From positions 1,581,766-1,645,765 of the forward strand of contig LT599017.1 of assembly GCA_900079765.1 (NCBI GenBank): DNA of 64,000 bases, written 5' to 3'. Each line of letters begins with the position of its first letter. The stretch's first letter is position 1. Below, in pieces: positions 24,019 to 34,400 of the stretch. The notes under the pieces are model-generated. The model saw nothing but the letters and a program-made list of their open reading frames with translations, did no database searches and had not been told where the DNA came from. The position numbers and the translations under genes are program-made. This DNA is from an uncultured Eubacteriales bacterium (GTDB taxonomy: Bacteria; Bacillota; Clostridia; Oscillospirales; Oscillospiraceae).

Positions 24019-27000
24019 ATGAAGCAAAGACTTAAAAAATCCCTGGCGCTCCTGTTGACCCTGACAATGTGCCTATCGCTGCTGCCTGGCATGGTATTCG
24101 CGGCGGTAGGAGACACCTACACCCTCGTGAAAGACGCAAGTGAACTGGCCGTCGGGGATAAGGTGATTATTGCCGCGCTCAGTGCCAACTATGCTCTGGG
24201 TACATATGCAGATGGCAATAACGTCCCAGCGGTTGCGGTCACAAAATCCGGAAACGACATTACTATCCCGACTGGCGTTACAGAACTTACGTTGGAAGAA
24301 GGAACGACAAGCGGAACATTCTTTTTTAATACAGGGAGTGGCTTTCTATACGCCGCAAGCAGCTCATCTAACTATTTAAAAGTGGAATCTACAAAGTCAG
24401 CCAATTCATCTTGGAAAATTGAGACCATTTCTTCTACTACCGGCGAGGTTAAAGTGAAAGCTCAAGGGTCAAATACAAGGAGCTTGATGCGCTATAACCC
24501 TAATAGCCCCAATTCTCCTCTTTTTGGCTCCTATGCGGACTCAACTACTACAGGGACGAATGTCGTCATCTATAAAAAAGACGGTGGCACCATCCCCGTG
24601 CAGGCCGCCATGCCGACGGCTGACCCCGTGGGAGGCACCGACGACGCAAGCGCCGTCGAAGTGGAGAAGGACAGCTCCGTGGCGCTGACCTCGGCCACGC
24701 AGAACGCAGAAATCTTCTTTACCCTTGACAAGAGCGCCCCCGGCACAGCCATAGGCGGTTCTACGCAAAAATACGGCGGCGCCTTCAAGCTCGAGGGGGA
24801 CGCGGGCGATATCATCACCATCAGAGCCATCGCGGTGGAGGGCGACATGATAAACAGTGACGTGCTGACCGCGACCTATAAAATTAAGACCGCCGAGCCC
24901 AGCGTGAAAACTATTGCTGAGGCCCGGGCGGCCACCGGCTCTGTGACCACCAAGGGCGTGGTGACCTACATAGACGGCAAGAGCGTCTACATGCAGGACG
25001 CCACAGCCGGTATCGTGGTTCGCCTTACCGCCAATGCGCCTGCCGACATGGTTGGGAAAGAGCTGACCGCCACCGGCACTACCGCGACGTTCAACGGGCT
25101 GCTTCAACTGAACGCTACCTCATACACCGAAGGCAGTGCGGCCACCCTGCCCGCACCCGTCGCGATCACCGTGGCTGACCTTGCCGATGGGACGGGCGTA
25201 GAAGCCCGCGAGGCCATGCGTGTCAAGCTGACGGGCGTCTGCATCAGTGTGATTGATGATAATAACGGTCAATGGGCTAACCCAAACGTCACTATAAAGG
25301 ACAGTTCGGCTGACACTAAGAGCGTACAGATTTACAAATCTGCCGTTCTGCCCTCCGGCGCCAATGTAGGCTGCACCGTAGATGTGATCGCGGTTGTGGA
25401 TCAGTACCATGCGACCGACCCGTCCGGGGGCTACCGCCTGCGTGTGGCCAGTACCGGCGACTATACGAATATTCAGGTGCCCTCCAAGGTCGCCACGCCG
25501 ACGGCCAGTCCTTCGGACGGCAGCGAGGTGGTGAGCGGCGCTGCCGTTACACTGAGCACAATCACGACCGACGCGAAAATCTACTACACAACAGACGGCA
25601 GTAGTCCCGCCGCCGGTGCGGGCGGCACCACCAACGAATACGCGGACCCCTTCGTTATCACGGGGGACGTAGGCGCAGCCAAAACGATCAAGGCCATCGC
25701 GGTAAAGACCGGCATGGAGAACAGCGAAACCATGACCGCGACCTACACCTTTAAAAAGGCCCCGGACCCCGTGCAGGACGACCCCATTCCCGACGACGAT
25801 CCCATTTTCACGTCAACCGTCAAGAACGTTAAGGAAGTCGTGGAAACGGTCAGCGGAGGCTCCACTGCCGGGTTCACCGTAGTAGGGCAGCTGGTCTACC
25901 GCTTCGGCAATTACGACGGAGTGAGCTCCGCCATCCTGCAGGACGTGGTGGGCGGAACAATCTATTCCCTCCAGATTTATGACACCCTTTCCAGCATGAA
26001 CGTGGGCGACATTGTGAAGGTGACCAGCAGCAAGGCGGAAAAGTACGGCACCGTTCCGCAGTTGAGCGGCACGATCACCGCGGAAAAGGTTACAACCATC
26101 ACCGCCCCGCTTATGGAGCCGGATACCTATGACAGCTTTGCAGCTATGGACGTGAGCAAGGCTGACAAGGTCTCTCGCTTTGTCAAAATTACCGGCGTAA
26201 CCCTGGGAACTTACAACACCAAGGATACAACAGGCGTCGAAAGCACCACCATGACAGACAAGAGCGGCAATACCTACCCCATTTACCGCGCCGCTGTCTA
26301 TCCCGCCGGGGTAAAGGCGGGGGAAGAGGTGAATCTCTACGCGGTGCTCTCCAGGTATAATGATACCTGGCAGCTGCGCACCGGCAAGGCGGAGACGAAC
26401 AGCTTTCTCGCCTATCAGGTGACCAACGACACCGCCGCCCCCGTCATTACCCTCCCCGACGCCTGGATGAAGGCCGAGGTGGGTAAGGCCTATACCGTCT
26501 CCGTTGGTATTGCGGATAACGTTGGTGTGGCGGAAACCAAACTCACCTACCAGGTGAACGCCGCCGCGGCCAAGACGGTCGACTTGGTCAAGAACGCGGG
26601 CACGGGCAAGTATGAGTGCGCCATCCCCGGCACTGAGCTGACGGCGGGGGGCGTCATCAAGCTGACCATCACCGCAAGGGATGCCAAGGGCAACACCGCC
26701 AACTCTGCCGAGCAGACCATTACGATCGAGGACATCCCCCAGGTGGTCTCCGTGACCCCTACTCCAGGCTCCTACACGGACACCGTTAAAAAACCTGAAA
26801 TTTCTGTTACCTTTGATAATGCGGGAGTGGATCCCACCATCAAGCTGACGCTTACCAAGGGCGGGAGCGCGGTGGTTACCGGCCAGACTATGACCGTGAC
26901 GGGCACCAAGGCCGCCTATACCCCTGTCACCGACCTTGAGGACGGTGCCTATACCGCCGAGGTGGTCATTACCCGCGCCGACAAAGTGAGCTACACACAT

Positions 27001-30000
27001 ACCTGGAGCTTTACCGTGGGCGCGACCGTGAGAAAGCTATACTTTGGCCAGCTCCACTCTCACACCGCCGAGTACTCCGACGGCGCGGGCACCCTGGCCG
27101 ATGGGCTGGCGTACATTAAGAACACCGCGAAGAACAACAACGTGCAATTTGTGGCCTTCACAGACCACTCCAACTACTTTGACAGCAGCAGCGCGGCAAA
27201 CCCCGAGGCCGCCCTCTACGATGCCAGCAAGTCCGGAGCGACCTGGATACAATATAAGGACACCATCGCTGCGTTCAACGAGGCGAATGAGGCCAACGGT
27301 ATCCTGGCCCTGGGCGGTTTTGAGATGACCTGGTCCGGCGGACCCGGCCACATCAATACCTTCAACACCGACGGCATCGTCAGCCGCAATAACAAAACCC
27401 TGAATAACAAAACGAACGACGCGGGGCTGAAGGCCTACTACGCGCTGCTCAGCCAAGAGGAGGGCAAGACTTCTATCTCCCAGTTCAACCACCCGGGCAA
27501 GACCTTCGGTACCTTCATCGATTTCGCCTATTGGGACGCCGCAGTGGACACCCGTATTACGCTCCTTGAGGTGGGCAACGGCGAGGGGCAGATCGGGGCC
27601 GACGGCTACTACCCCTCCTATACCGAGTACACCAAGGCTCTGGACAAGGGCTGGCACGTAGCCCCCACCAACAACCAGGATAACCACCACGGCAAATGGG
27701 GCGACGCCAACGACGCGCGGAGTGTTATCCTGGCCGACGAATTCACCGAGGAGGGCCTCTACGCCGCCATGAAGCTGCGCAGGGTCTACGCCACCGAGGA
27801 TAAAAACCTGTCCATCGACTATACGCTCAACGGCAATGTCCTAGGCTCCATCATTGACAAAACCGACACCGTGAAGATTCGCGCCGTGATCAACGACCCC
27901 GACACCAACGTGCTCGGCGACAGGATCAGCAAGGTCGAGGTAATCGCCAACAGCGGTCGGGTTGCCTACGTGTGGAACAATGTCAATAGTCACAGCTTTT
28001 CGCAGGAGATCGAGCTGCCCGCGGACTATAGCTACTATTTCCTGCGGGTGACCCAGGCCGATACGAATATCGCCGTCACCGCTCCTGTCTGGGTGGGCAA
28101 GGGCACGGTGGTGGGTATCAACTCCTTCACCAGCGATACCGCCGTCCCCGTCACCGGAGAAGAGATCACTTTCGCCACCGCCCTTTTCAACAATGAGGAT
28201 ACCCCCGCCACCATCAAGACCATCACTTACTCCATCGAGGGCGGCGAAGTGCTCAAGACCATAACCCTGAACCAGACGCTTGCCTCTATAGGCACCTACA
28301 AACACGAATTTAAGTACACCCCCGGCAAGGCGGTGGACCAGACGGTGGTGGTCACCGTAGTCATCCTCTCCAACGGGAAGGAGAGCGAATATGTTGCCCA
28401 GCTCGCCCTGGAGGTGTTGGACCCCGCCAACATGGTCTATGTGGGCATCGACGCATCTCACTTCAACGAGTATGTGGACGGTAACTACAAGGACAGTATG
28501 AGCAACTTTACCAACCTGGCCGCCGGGTACAACGTTCGCGTGGTGCTTCTGAAGACCAGCGCGGAGCTCATCGCGGCCACCAAGAATTCCAAGTATAAGA
28601 TGCTGGTGCTCACCCCGCCGACCCGCCGGAACGGCACCGTGTTGCTCGAGGGCTACAAGAACTATACACAGAGCGAGGTTGACGCGGTAGCCGCCTTTGC
28701 CCAGGCGGGCGGGACCGTCATCGTCACCGGCTGGTCAGACTACTATGAGAGCTATAAGACCTTCCCGGCGGACGACCACATGGCCGCCCAGCAGAACCGG
28801 ATGCTTGCCGCGATGGGTTCCAGCCTGCGCATCTCCGACGACGGCACCCTGGATAACGAGCATAACGCCGGCGGCAGCGAAGCGAACAAGGCCAGACTCT
28901 ACCTTTCCAATTACAATTTCGACAACCCTCTTACCAAGGGGATCGTCTTTGACAAGGACCATATCTTCGATGGACAGGGGAATACATACAGCCAGGTGTT
29001 CAGCCACTACGGCGGCACAAGCATCTATGCGGTAGACATCGGCGGCAGCCCCACCAACGCCCTGCCCTCCAGCATAAGCCCCATCGTCAGCGGCTTTGAC
29101 ACCACCTATTCCCTCGATCAGGACAAAGACGGACTGGGCGGCGACATACCCAAATATTCCGCCAAGCAAGGCGACAATACCGTGAGCGCTCTGCTGATCG
29201 CCGCGACGGAAACCCTGACGGGAGGCGGAAAAGTCATCGTCTCGGGCGGCGCGTTCATGTCCAACTTTGAGATCCAGGCCGAGCTGGACAACAACGACTC
29301 GCTCACCTACAGCAACTACAACATCCTCGAGAACATCATTGCCGATCTGAACCAGCCCGAGATCACCAAAATTTCCGCTGTACACGCCGCCCCGGAGGGC
29401 CAGAGGTTTACCATCGAGGGCACCGTTACCTCCAATGCCTCCGGGTATGACAGAAGCACCGCCTTCTTCGACTGCATCTACCTGCAGGACGACACCGGCG
29501 GCATCAATGTCTTCCCTGTGGCGGGCAACTATCAGGTGGGCCAGAAACTGCGTATCAGCGGCACAACCAGCTCCTACCAGGGCGAGCGCCAGTTGGCGGT
29601 CAAACGGGTGAAGGTGCTTGATAAGACCCCTGCGGAGGTCACCCCGACCTCTGTCTCCACCCGGGATATCGCACAGAACAAGAGCCTGGGTATGCTGGTC
29701 AAAATTGAGGGTGTGGTCGTCTCCTATGCCGAGGCGGAAGGGGCCATCCAGACCATAACGGTCCGCGACGCATCCGGATATGATGCCCGGGTGTTCATCG
29801 ACGGCTATATCACTCCCAATCAGGACGCCAGCCTGAGGACCAACTTGAAGGTGGGCAACAAAATCACCGCCACAGGTCTCGCGTCCTATGACAATACCTT
29901 TGACGGTCCCGCGCCCCGTATCCGTGTCCGCAACCGGGACGACGTCGTGTGCAAGAACGAGCAGAGCACCATTCCTGTCGGTAAGAGCTCCGCTGTGATT

Positions 30001-31362
30001 GCCATTCCGCCCAAGGGCTTCGCGGCCTCCATGGAGGGTGCGGAGGACGACGCCTTTATGCGCGAGGGCGTGGCCATCACCGACCCCAATGCCGAGGGCG
30101 CTGTCACCGTCACCGGCACCCTGGTTTACAAGCGGGGATTCGTCGGTTTCTGGGAGGATAACCCGGAAATGCAGGAGGGCAACTACCTGGCTCTTAGGCT
30201 TACCCTGCCCGGTTATGCCGGAGAGGCCATGGTGCTGAAATTCGGCGAAAAAACGCTTACCTACGTCAACCGCGACGGCATAACGCCGGGCGGCAACCCC
30301 TACTTCGACTTTATCAAGCGGATCGACAAGACGAGCCCCGACTTTACCATTGCCGTGGACCTGGACGGCGAGGGGGCGGATTACGTACTTACTACCTACA
30401 CCTTTGACCTCGCCGGCCTGACCCTGGGCACCTACGTGCCGACGCCCAGCACCGGCAGCTCCAGCAACCTCGTTGTAAGGCCTGACGACGTGAAGCTGGG
30501 AGAGAAGACCGTTGAGGTGAAGCTCCCCGCCGCCGGCGCGAAGCTGAACGCAGCGGCCAGCGAAAAAGTCGTCGCCGCCAACGCCGGCAAGCCGGTGGTG
30601 ATCACCGGCGGTGGGCTGAACATCATCATCCCGGCCGGGACCCTGACGGCGGGCACGGATGTGAACGCCCTGCTGGTTAACCCCAAGGCCACCGGCAGCG
30701 TCATCCGGGTCACCAAGTCCGACGGGACCACCGCCATCCTGCCCATCGCCACCGTGAGCGGCGGCAAGGCGGCCTATGTGGCAAATATCCTCGGAAAGTA
30801 TGAGGTTGCCGACAATACCAAGACCTTCCCCGACACCGGCGACCACTGGGCCCTGCCCGCCATCGGTTTTGTCTCGGCCCGTGAGCTCTTCAGGGGCGAC
30901 AGCACCGGCGCGTTCAGGGCCGACCAGCCCATGACCCGGGGCATGCTGGCCACTGTTCTCGCCCGCATCGACGGCGGGAAGACCGGCGCTGGGGCCTCCT
31001 TCGCAGACGTGCCCGCCGGCTCCTGGTACGCCGGGGAGATCGCCTGGGCTGCCCAAAATAAGCTGGTGGAGGGGGACGGGAAGAACTTCAACCCCGATGC
31101 CGACCTCACCCGCGAGCAGCTCTGCGTCATTCTGATCCGTTACCTGAACTACTCCGGTCTCACCCTGGGGGAGACGGCCGCAATGGGCGACTTCTCCGAC
31201 CTGAGCATGGTCAGCCCCTGGGCGAAGGACGCGGTGGAGCAGGCCGTCAAGGCCGGGCTCATCAACGGAAAGACCGGTGGGCGGCTTGACCCCCAGGGCA
31301 AGGCTACCCGCGCCGAGATCGCCACCATCCTCCAGCGCTTTGTGGAGGGCGTTTTGAAGTAA
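24019..31362 (+). CDS. Giant SLH-anchored PHP-domain phosphoesterase-like exoprotein
   Basis: About 2447 residues. Signal peptide (~1-30, cut at VFAA); an N-terminal beta domain (~31-190) shared with the next gene; chitobiase-C-like beta domains (~200-290, ~490-590); nucleic-acid-type OB-folds (~295-410, ~600-790 and again ~1780-1990); an Ig-like segment; a PHP/CehA-type metallohydrolase domain (~1005-1275) with QLHSHTAEYSDG (H1013, H1015), FTDHSN, a FNHPG motif and NNQDNHH as metal ligands; a glutaminase-like fold domain (~1470-1770); a conserved ~140-residue module; and three SLH repeats (~2270-2445) that hold it to secondary wall polymer. The PHP domain hydrolyses phosphoesters in its family. 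With the neighbouring nuclease I infer a role in extracellular nucleotide or nucleic acid processing. Confidence 0.85.
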   Translation: MKQRLKKSLALLLTLTMCLSLLPGMVFAAVGDTYTLVKDASELAVGDKVIIAALSANYALGTYADGNNVPAVAVTKSGNDITIPTGVTELTLEEGTTSGTFFFNTGSGFLYAASSSSNYLKVESTKSANSSWKIETISSTTGEVKVKAQGSNTRSLMRYNPNSPNSPLFGSYADSTTTGTNVVIYKKDGGTIPVQAAMPTADPVGGTDDASAVEVEKDSSVALTSATQNAEIFFTLDKSAPGTAIGGSTQKYGGAFKLEGDAGDIITIRAIAVEGDMINSDVLTATYKIKTAEPSVKTIAEARAATGSVTTKGVVTYIDGKSVYMQDATAGIVVRLTANAPADMVGKELTATGTTATFNGLLQLNATSYTEGSAATLPAPVAITVADLADGTGVEAREAMRVKLTGVCISVIDDNNGQWANPNVTIKDSSADTKSVQIYKSAVLPSGANVGCTVDVIAVVDQYHATDPSGGYRLRVASTGDYTNIQVPSKVATPTASPSDGSEVVSGAAVTLSTITTDAKIYYTTDGSSPAAGAGGTTNEYADPFVITGDVGAAKTIKAIAVKTGMENSETMTATYTFKKAPDPVQDDPIPDDDPIFTSTVKNVKEVVETVSGGSTAGFTVVGQLVYRFGNYDGVSSAILQDVVGGTIYSLQIYDTLSSMNVGDIVKVTSSKAEKYGTVPQLSGTITAEKVTTITAPLMEPDTYDSFAAMDVSKADKVSRFVKITGVTLGTYNTKDTTGVESTTMTDKSGNTYPIYRAAVYPAGVKAGEEVNLYAVLSRYNDTWQLRTGKAETNSFLAYQVTNDTAAPVITLPDAWMKAEVGKAYTVSVGIADNVGVAETKLTYQVNAAAAKTVDLVKNAGTGKYECAIPGTELTAGGVIKLTITARDAKGNTANSAEQTITIEDIPQVVSVTPTPGSYTDTVKKPEISVTFDNAGVDPTIKLTLTKGGSAVVTGQTMTVTGTKAAYTPVTDLEDGAYTAEVVITRADKVSYTHTWSFTVGATVRKLYFGQLHSHTAEYSDGAGTLADGLAYIKNTAKNNNVQFVAFTDHSNYFDSSSAANPEAALYDASKSGATWIQYKDTIAAFNEANEANGILALGGFEMTWSGGPGHINTFNTDGIVSRNNKTLNNKTNDAGLKAYYALLSQEEGKTSISQFNHPGKTFGTFIDFAYWDAAVDTRITLLEVGNGEGQIGADGYYPSYTEYTKALDKGWHVAPTNNQDNHHGKWGDANDARSVILADEFTEEGLYAAMKLRRVYATEDKNLSIDYTLNGNVLGSIIDKTDTVKIRAVINDPDTNVLGDRISKVEVIANSGRVAYVWNNVNSHSFSQEIELPADYSYYFLRVTQADTNIAVTAPVWVGKGTVVGINSFTSDTAVPVTGEEITFATALFNNEDTPATIKTITYSIEGGEVLKTITLNQTLASIGTYKHEFKYTPGKAVDQTVVVTVVILSNGKESEYVAQLALEVLDPANMVYVGIDASHFNEYVDGNYKDSMSNFTNLAAGYNVRVVLLKTSAELIAATKNSKYKMLVLTPPTRRNGTVLLEGYKNYTQSEVDAVAAFAQAGGTVIVTGWSDYYESYKTFPADDHMAAQQNRMLAAMGSSLRISDDGTLDNEHNAGGSEANKARLYLSNYNFDNPLTKGIVFDKDHIFDGQGNTYSQVFSHYGGTSIYAVDIGGSPTNALPSSISPIVSGFDTTYSLDQDKDGLGGDIPKYSAKQGDNTVSALLIAATETLTGGGKVIVSGGAFMSNFEIQAELDNNDSLTYSNYNILENIIADLNQPEITKISAVHAAPEGQRFTIEGTVTSNASGYDRSTAFFDCIYLQDDTGGINVFPVAGNYQVGQKLRISGTTSSYQGERQLAVKRVKVLDKTPAEVTPTSVSTRDIAQNKSLGMLVKIEGVVVSYAEAEGAIQTITVRDASGYDARVFIDGYITPNQDASLRTNLKVGNKITATGLASYDNTFDGPAPRIRVRNRDDVVCKNEQSTIPVGKSSAVIAIPPKGFAASMEGAEDDAFMREGVAITDPNAEGAVTVTGTLVYKRGFVGFWEDNPEMQEGNYLALRLTLPGYAGEAMVLKFGEKTLTYVNRDGITPGGNPYFDFIKRIDKTSPDFTIAVDLDGEGADYVLTTYTFDLAGLTLGTYVPTPSTGSSSNLVVRPDDVKLGEKTVEVKLPAAGAKLNAAASEKVVAANAGKPVVITGGGLNIIIPAGTLTAGTDVNALLVNPKATGSVIRVTKSDGTTAILPIATVSGGKAAYVANILGKYEVADNTKTFPDTGDHWALPAIGFVSARELFRGDSTGAFRADQPMTRGMLATVLARIDGGKTGAGASFADVPAGSWYAGEIAWAAQNKLVEGDGKNFNPDADLTREQLCVILIRYLNYSGLTLGETAAMGDFSDLSMVSPWAKDAVEQAVKAGLINGKTGGRLDPQGKATRAEIATILQRFVEGVLK
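30466..31362 (+). repeat. Shared C-terminal module, copy A
   Basis: The last ~298 codons of the PHP protein (VITGGGLNIIIPAGTLTAG ... three SLH) match the end of the nuclease gene at 34665-35560 closely at DNA level. Confidence 0.85.
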
Positions 31363-31392
31363 GTATCATGGCTCCTCCATAGGTTCCTATAC

Positions 31393-31440
31393 GGAGCGGG
31401 GCTGTTCGTCCCACGGGGCGACAGCCCCGCTCCTTTTCTC
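31393..31440 (+). terminator. Terminator after the PHP exoprotein gene
   Basis: GGAGCGGGGCTGT / ACAGCCCCGCTCC stem, extended by inner TCG-CCC / GGG-CGA pairing, then CTTTTCTCC. Confidence 0.85.
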
Positions 31441-31468
31441 CATCATCTACAACGAGGAGTGAGTATAA

Positions 31469-34400
31469 ATGCAAAGAGTCTCCAAACGCGCGCTGCCCTG
31501 GATACTGGCACTGGTGTTGGTTTTCTCCATGTCCCCGGCGGTTTCGGCGGCAGGGTTGACGCCAAGAAACGAAGGCGTGCGCCATGAGGACTGCACCTCC
31601 CTGAGCGCTCAGGCTGATTCCTACTATACCGGCGACTACGCCTGGGATAAGCTGTCCACACTGGAGGGAACTGATACCGACAGCTCTCTGCAGGGGACGA
31701 AAACCCCGCTCTACTCGCAGCTGCAAACCCTAATGTCGACCACCATGACAAAAAAAGTTACCTACAACAGCCTCACCAGCTACTGGCCCACGACGGATAC
31801 CCAGCCCGGCTACAGCAACGCGACCCTCTTTTACTGCGACGTGGACAGCAGCAGCTATAACCGGGAGCATGTCTGGCCCAAGAGCCGGGCATCTTATTAT
31901 GAGACGGGCGGCGGTGCCGATCTGCACCACCTGCGCCCCACCAACTCCACCGTCAACTCCACCCGAAATAACTACACGATGGGCAACGTACAGGGTGTTA
32001 TTACGAACCCCAGCACCTATAGCTACGGCGGAAAAATCGTACTGTGGTACAACACCGCCGGGAATGGCTTGGTAGAGGTCAACGACGATATCAAGGGCGA
32101 CGTGGCCCGTATTCTGCTCTATATCTATGTGCGCTGGGGGCAGCCCAACCTGTTTGAACAGGTCGCTCAAAAAGATTTGCCTCCTCTAGACTCTGACGAT
32201 GACGCGGATGATGGCAAGCCGGTCATCGAGAGCCTGGACACTCTGCTGCAGTGGTGCGAGAATGACCCGGTGGACAACTGGGAGATGCAGCGCAACGACC
32301 TGTGCCAGGGCGTCCAGGGAAACCGCAACGTCTTCATCGACTACCCGGAGCTGGCCTGGCTCCTGTTCAATAAGACCCTGCCGGCGGATATGAAGACCCC
32401 CTCCGGGGGATCCGTGCCAACTGACCCGGCCTATACCGTTACGCCCCACTCCAATAATGACGCGTGGGGTGACGTGACAATCAGCGGCGGGCGCATAACC
32501 GCCGCACCGAAGGACGGCTATTACACGGAAGGGTTTACAGTGGAGCCTGCGAACGCGGCCACCGTCACCCAAAGCGGCAATGTTTTTACCGTGAAAGACA
32601 CAAAGGAGAACTGTACCGTCACCATACAGTTTGCCCCAAAGACTCCGGCGTCCGTCTCTTACATAGTACCTGAGGGCGTCAGCGTGACGAACGGGCCCGC
32701 GGCGGGCTATCTGGGCGACTCGATTACCCTGCCCACCATCAATGGGGCGCCCACAGACAACAGCAAGGACTATAGCTTTGTCGGCTGGGTGGAGGACGAG
32801 GTAGCCGCCACCAAGAGCCGGGATGGGTTTACCGTGCTCGCCACCGGCGCCTCCTACACGCTCAAGAACGTAAAGACCATGCTTTACGCTCTCTATTCCT
32901 ATAGGGTGGAGGACGGCTCCGGCGCGGCAGACACCTTTGAGCTGGTCACCACCAAACCGGTGAGCGGAGACTGGAGCGGTGACTATGTCATGACAAATCC
33001 CAGCGGGGATACCCTCCACCTGGCCACGGGGAAGGAGATCGACACGCAGGACTCGGCGGTTTCCCTTGCAACAAGCGGTGTGACCAAGGCAGGCAATACC
33101 CTCTCCGGCGTGACCTCCGACTACGTCATCGCCATCAGCAAGCTGGCAAACGGCAACTACACCCTGCGCCTAAAGGGTGCTCCCACGGACACCTATCTCA
33201 CGTTTCCCGGCGGCAGCAAAAACGCCATTGGGACCACGACAAACAGCAATGATGCCATCGCCCAGTGGACGCTTGCGCTCAGCGGCGGCAACATGGTCAT
33301 CACCAACGTGGGAAATACAAGCTATCAGCTCAAATGGAACAATAGTTGGAAGGGGTTCCGCTGCTATACCACGGGACAGGAGAATGTAAAGCTCTACGCC
33401 GCCGCAGGTGCACCAGCCAGCACCTATTACCTGACCCTGGGCGAGGGGACAGATCCCGACCCGGAACCCATCCCGGCCAACATTGGCTACGCCGTGCCCA
33501 AGGGTGTTACCGTACCCGGCGGTCCGACCACGGGTGAAGTGGGCAAGCCCATCGTCCTGCCCTCAGTCAGCGGGACGCCCGAGGACAACAGCAAGGACTA
33601 CACCTTTGTCGGCTGGGTGGACAAAAAGATCCCGGAGACCACGAGTTCCACCGGCCTGAACATCCTCAATGCGGGTACGTCCTATACCATCACAAAGCAA
33701 GCCGTCGAGCTTTTTGCCCTCTACTCCTATAAGACGGAGAGCGGGACCGGCGGGGAAGATTCCTTCTCATTGGTTACCGCCGCGAGTGAGCTGAAGACTG
33801 GAGACATGGTGGTCATTGTTTCCAAGAACGTGAACTACGCGCTGGGCACCACGCAGAATAACAATAACCGCAAGGCGGCCGAGGTGACCAAGTCCGGCGA
33901 GACCGTTGAGATCGGGGCGAGCGTGGCGGAGCTTACGCTGGAGACCGGAAACATACCTGATACCTTCTCTTTCAATGTGGGGAGCGGCTATCTCTACGCC
34001 GCGGGCAAGCTTTCTGGCGATCAGACGGTAAAAGGGAACTGGCTGAGAACGGAGTCCAGCATATCAGACAATTCCTCTTGGAAAATTGAGATTGCCGCGG
34101 ACGGAAATGCCACAGTGAAGGCGCAGGGAGCAAATGACGCCAACTGGATGCGCTATAATCCCAATGTTGACCAAGACGGGAATCCCCTTGCTGCCGGTCC
34201 GCTTTTCGGCTGCTATGGCCCGAATAGCTCAATGAAAGACGCGGCGAGTGATATCGCCGTCTATAAGAAAGGATCTGGTGGCTCTGTCATCACCACCTAC
34301 TACCTGACCCTGGCCGAGGGCGGCGGGGTGGAGAACCCTGATCCCGTCAAGCTGCCTGTTCCCGTGCCGTCCAAGTCGGGCGGCGAGGTGACGAGCGGCG

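Noticed and set aside
28735-31056. A 773-codon antisense frame
   Set aside because: It lies fully inside the PHP exoprotein gene, where high GC in third positions keeps the opposite strand open; the product looks random (Gly/Asp/His-rich).
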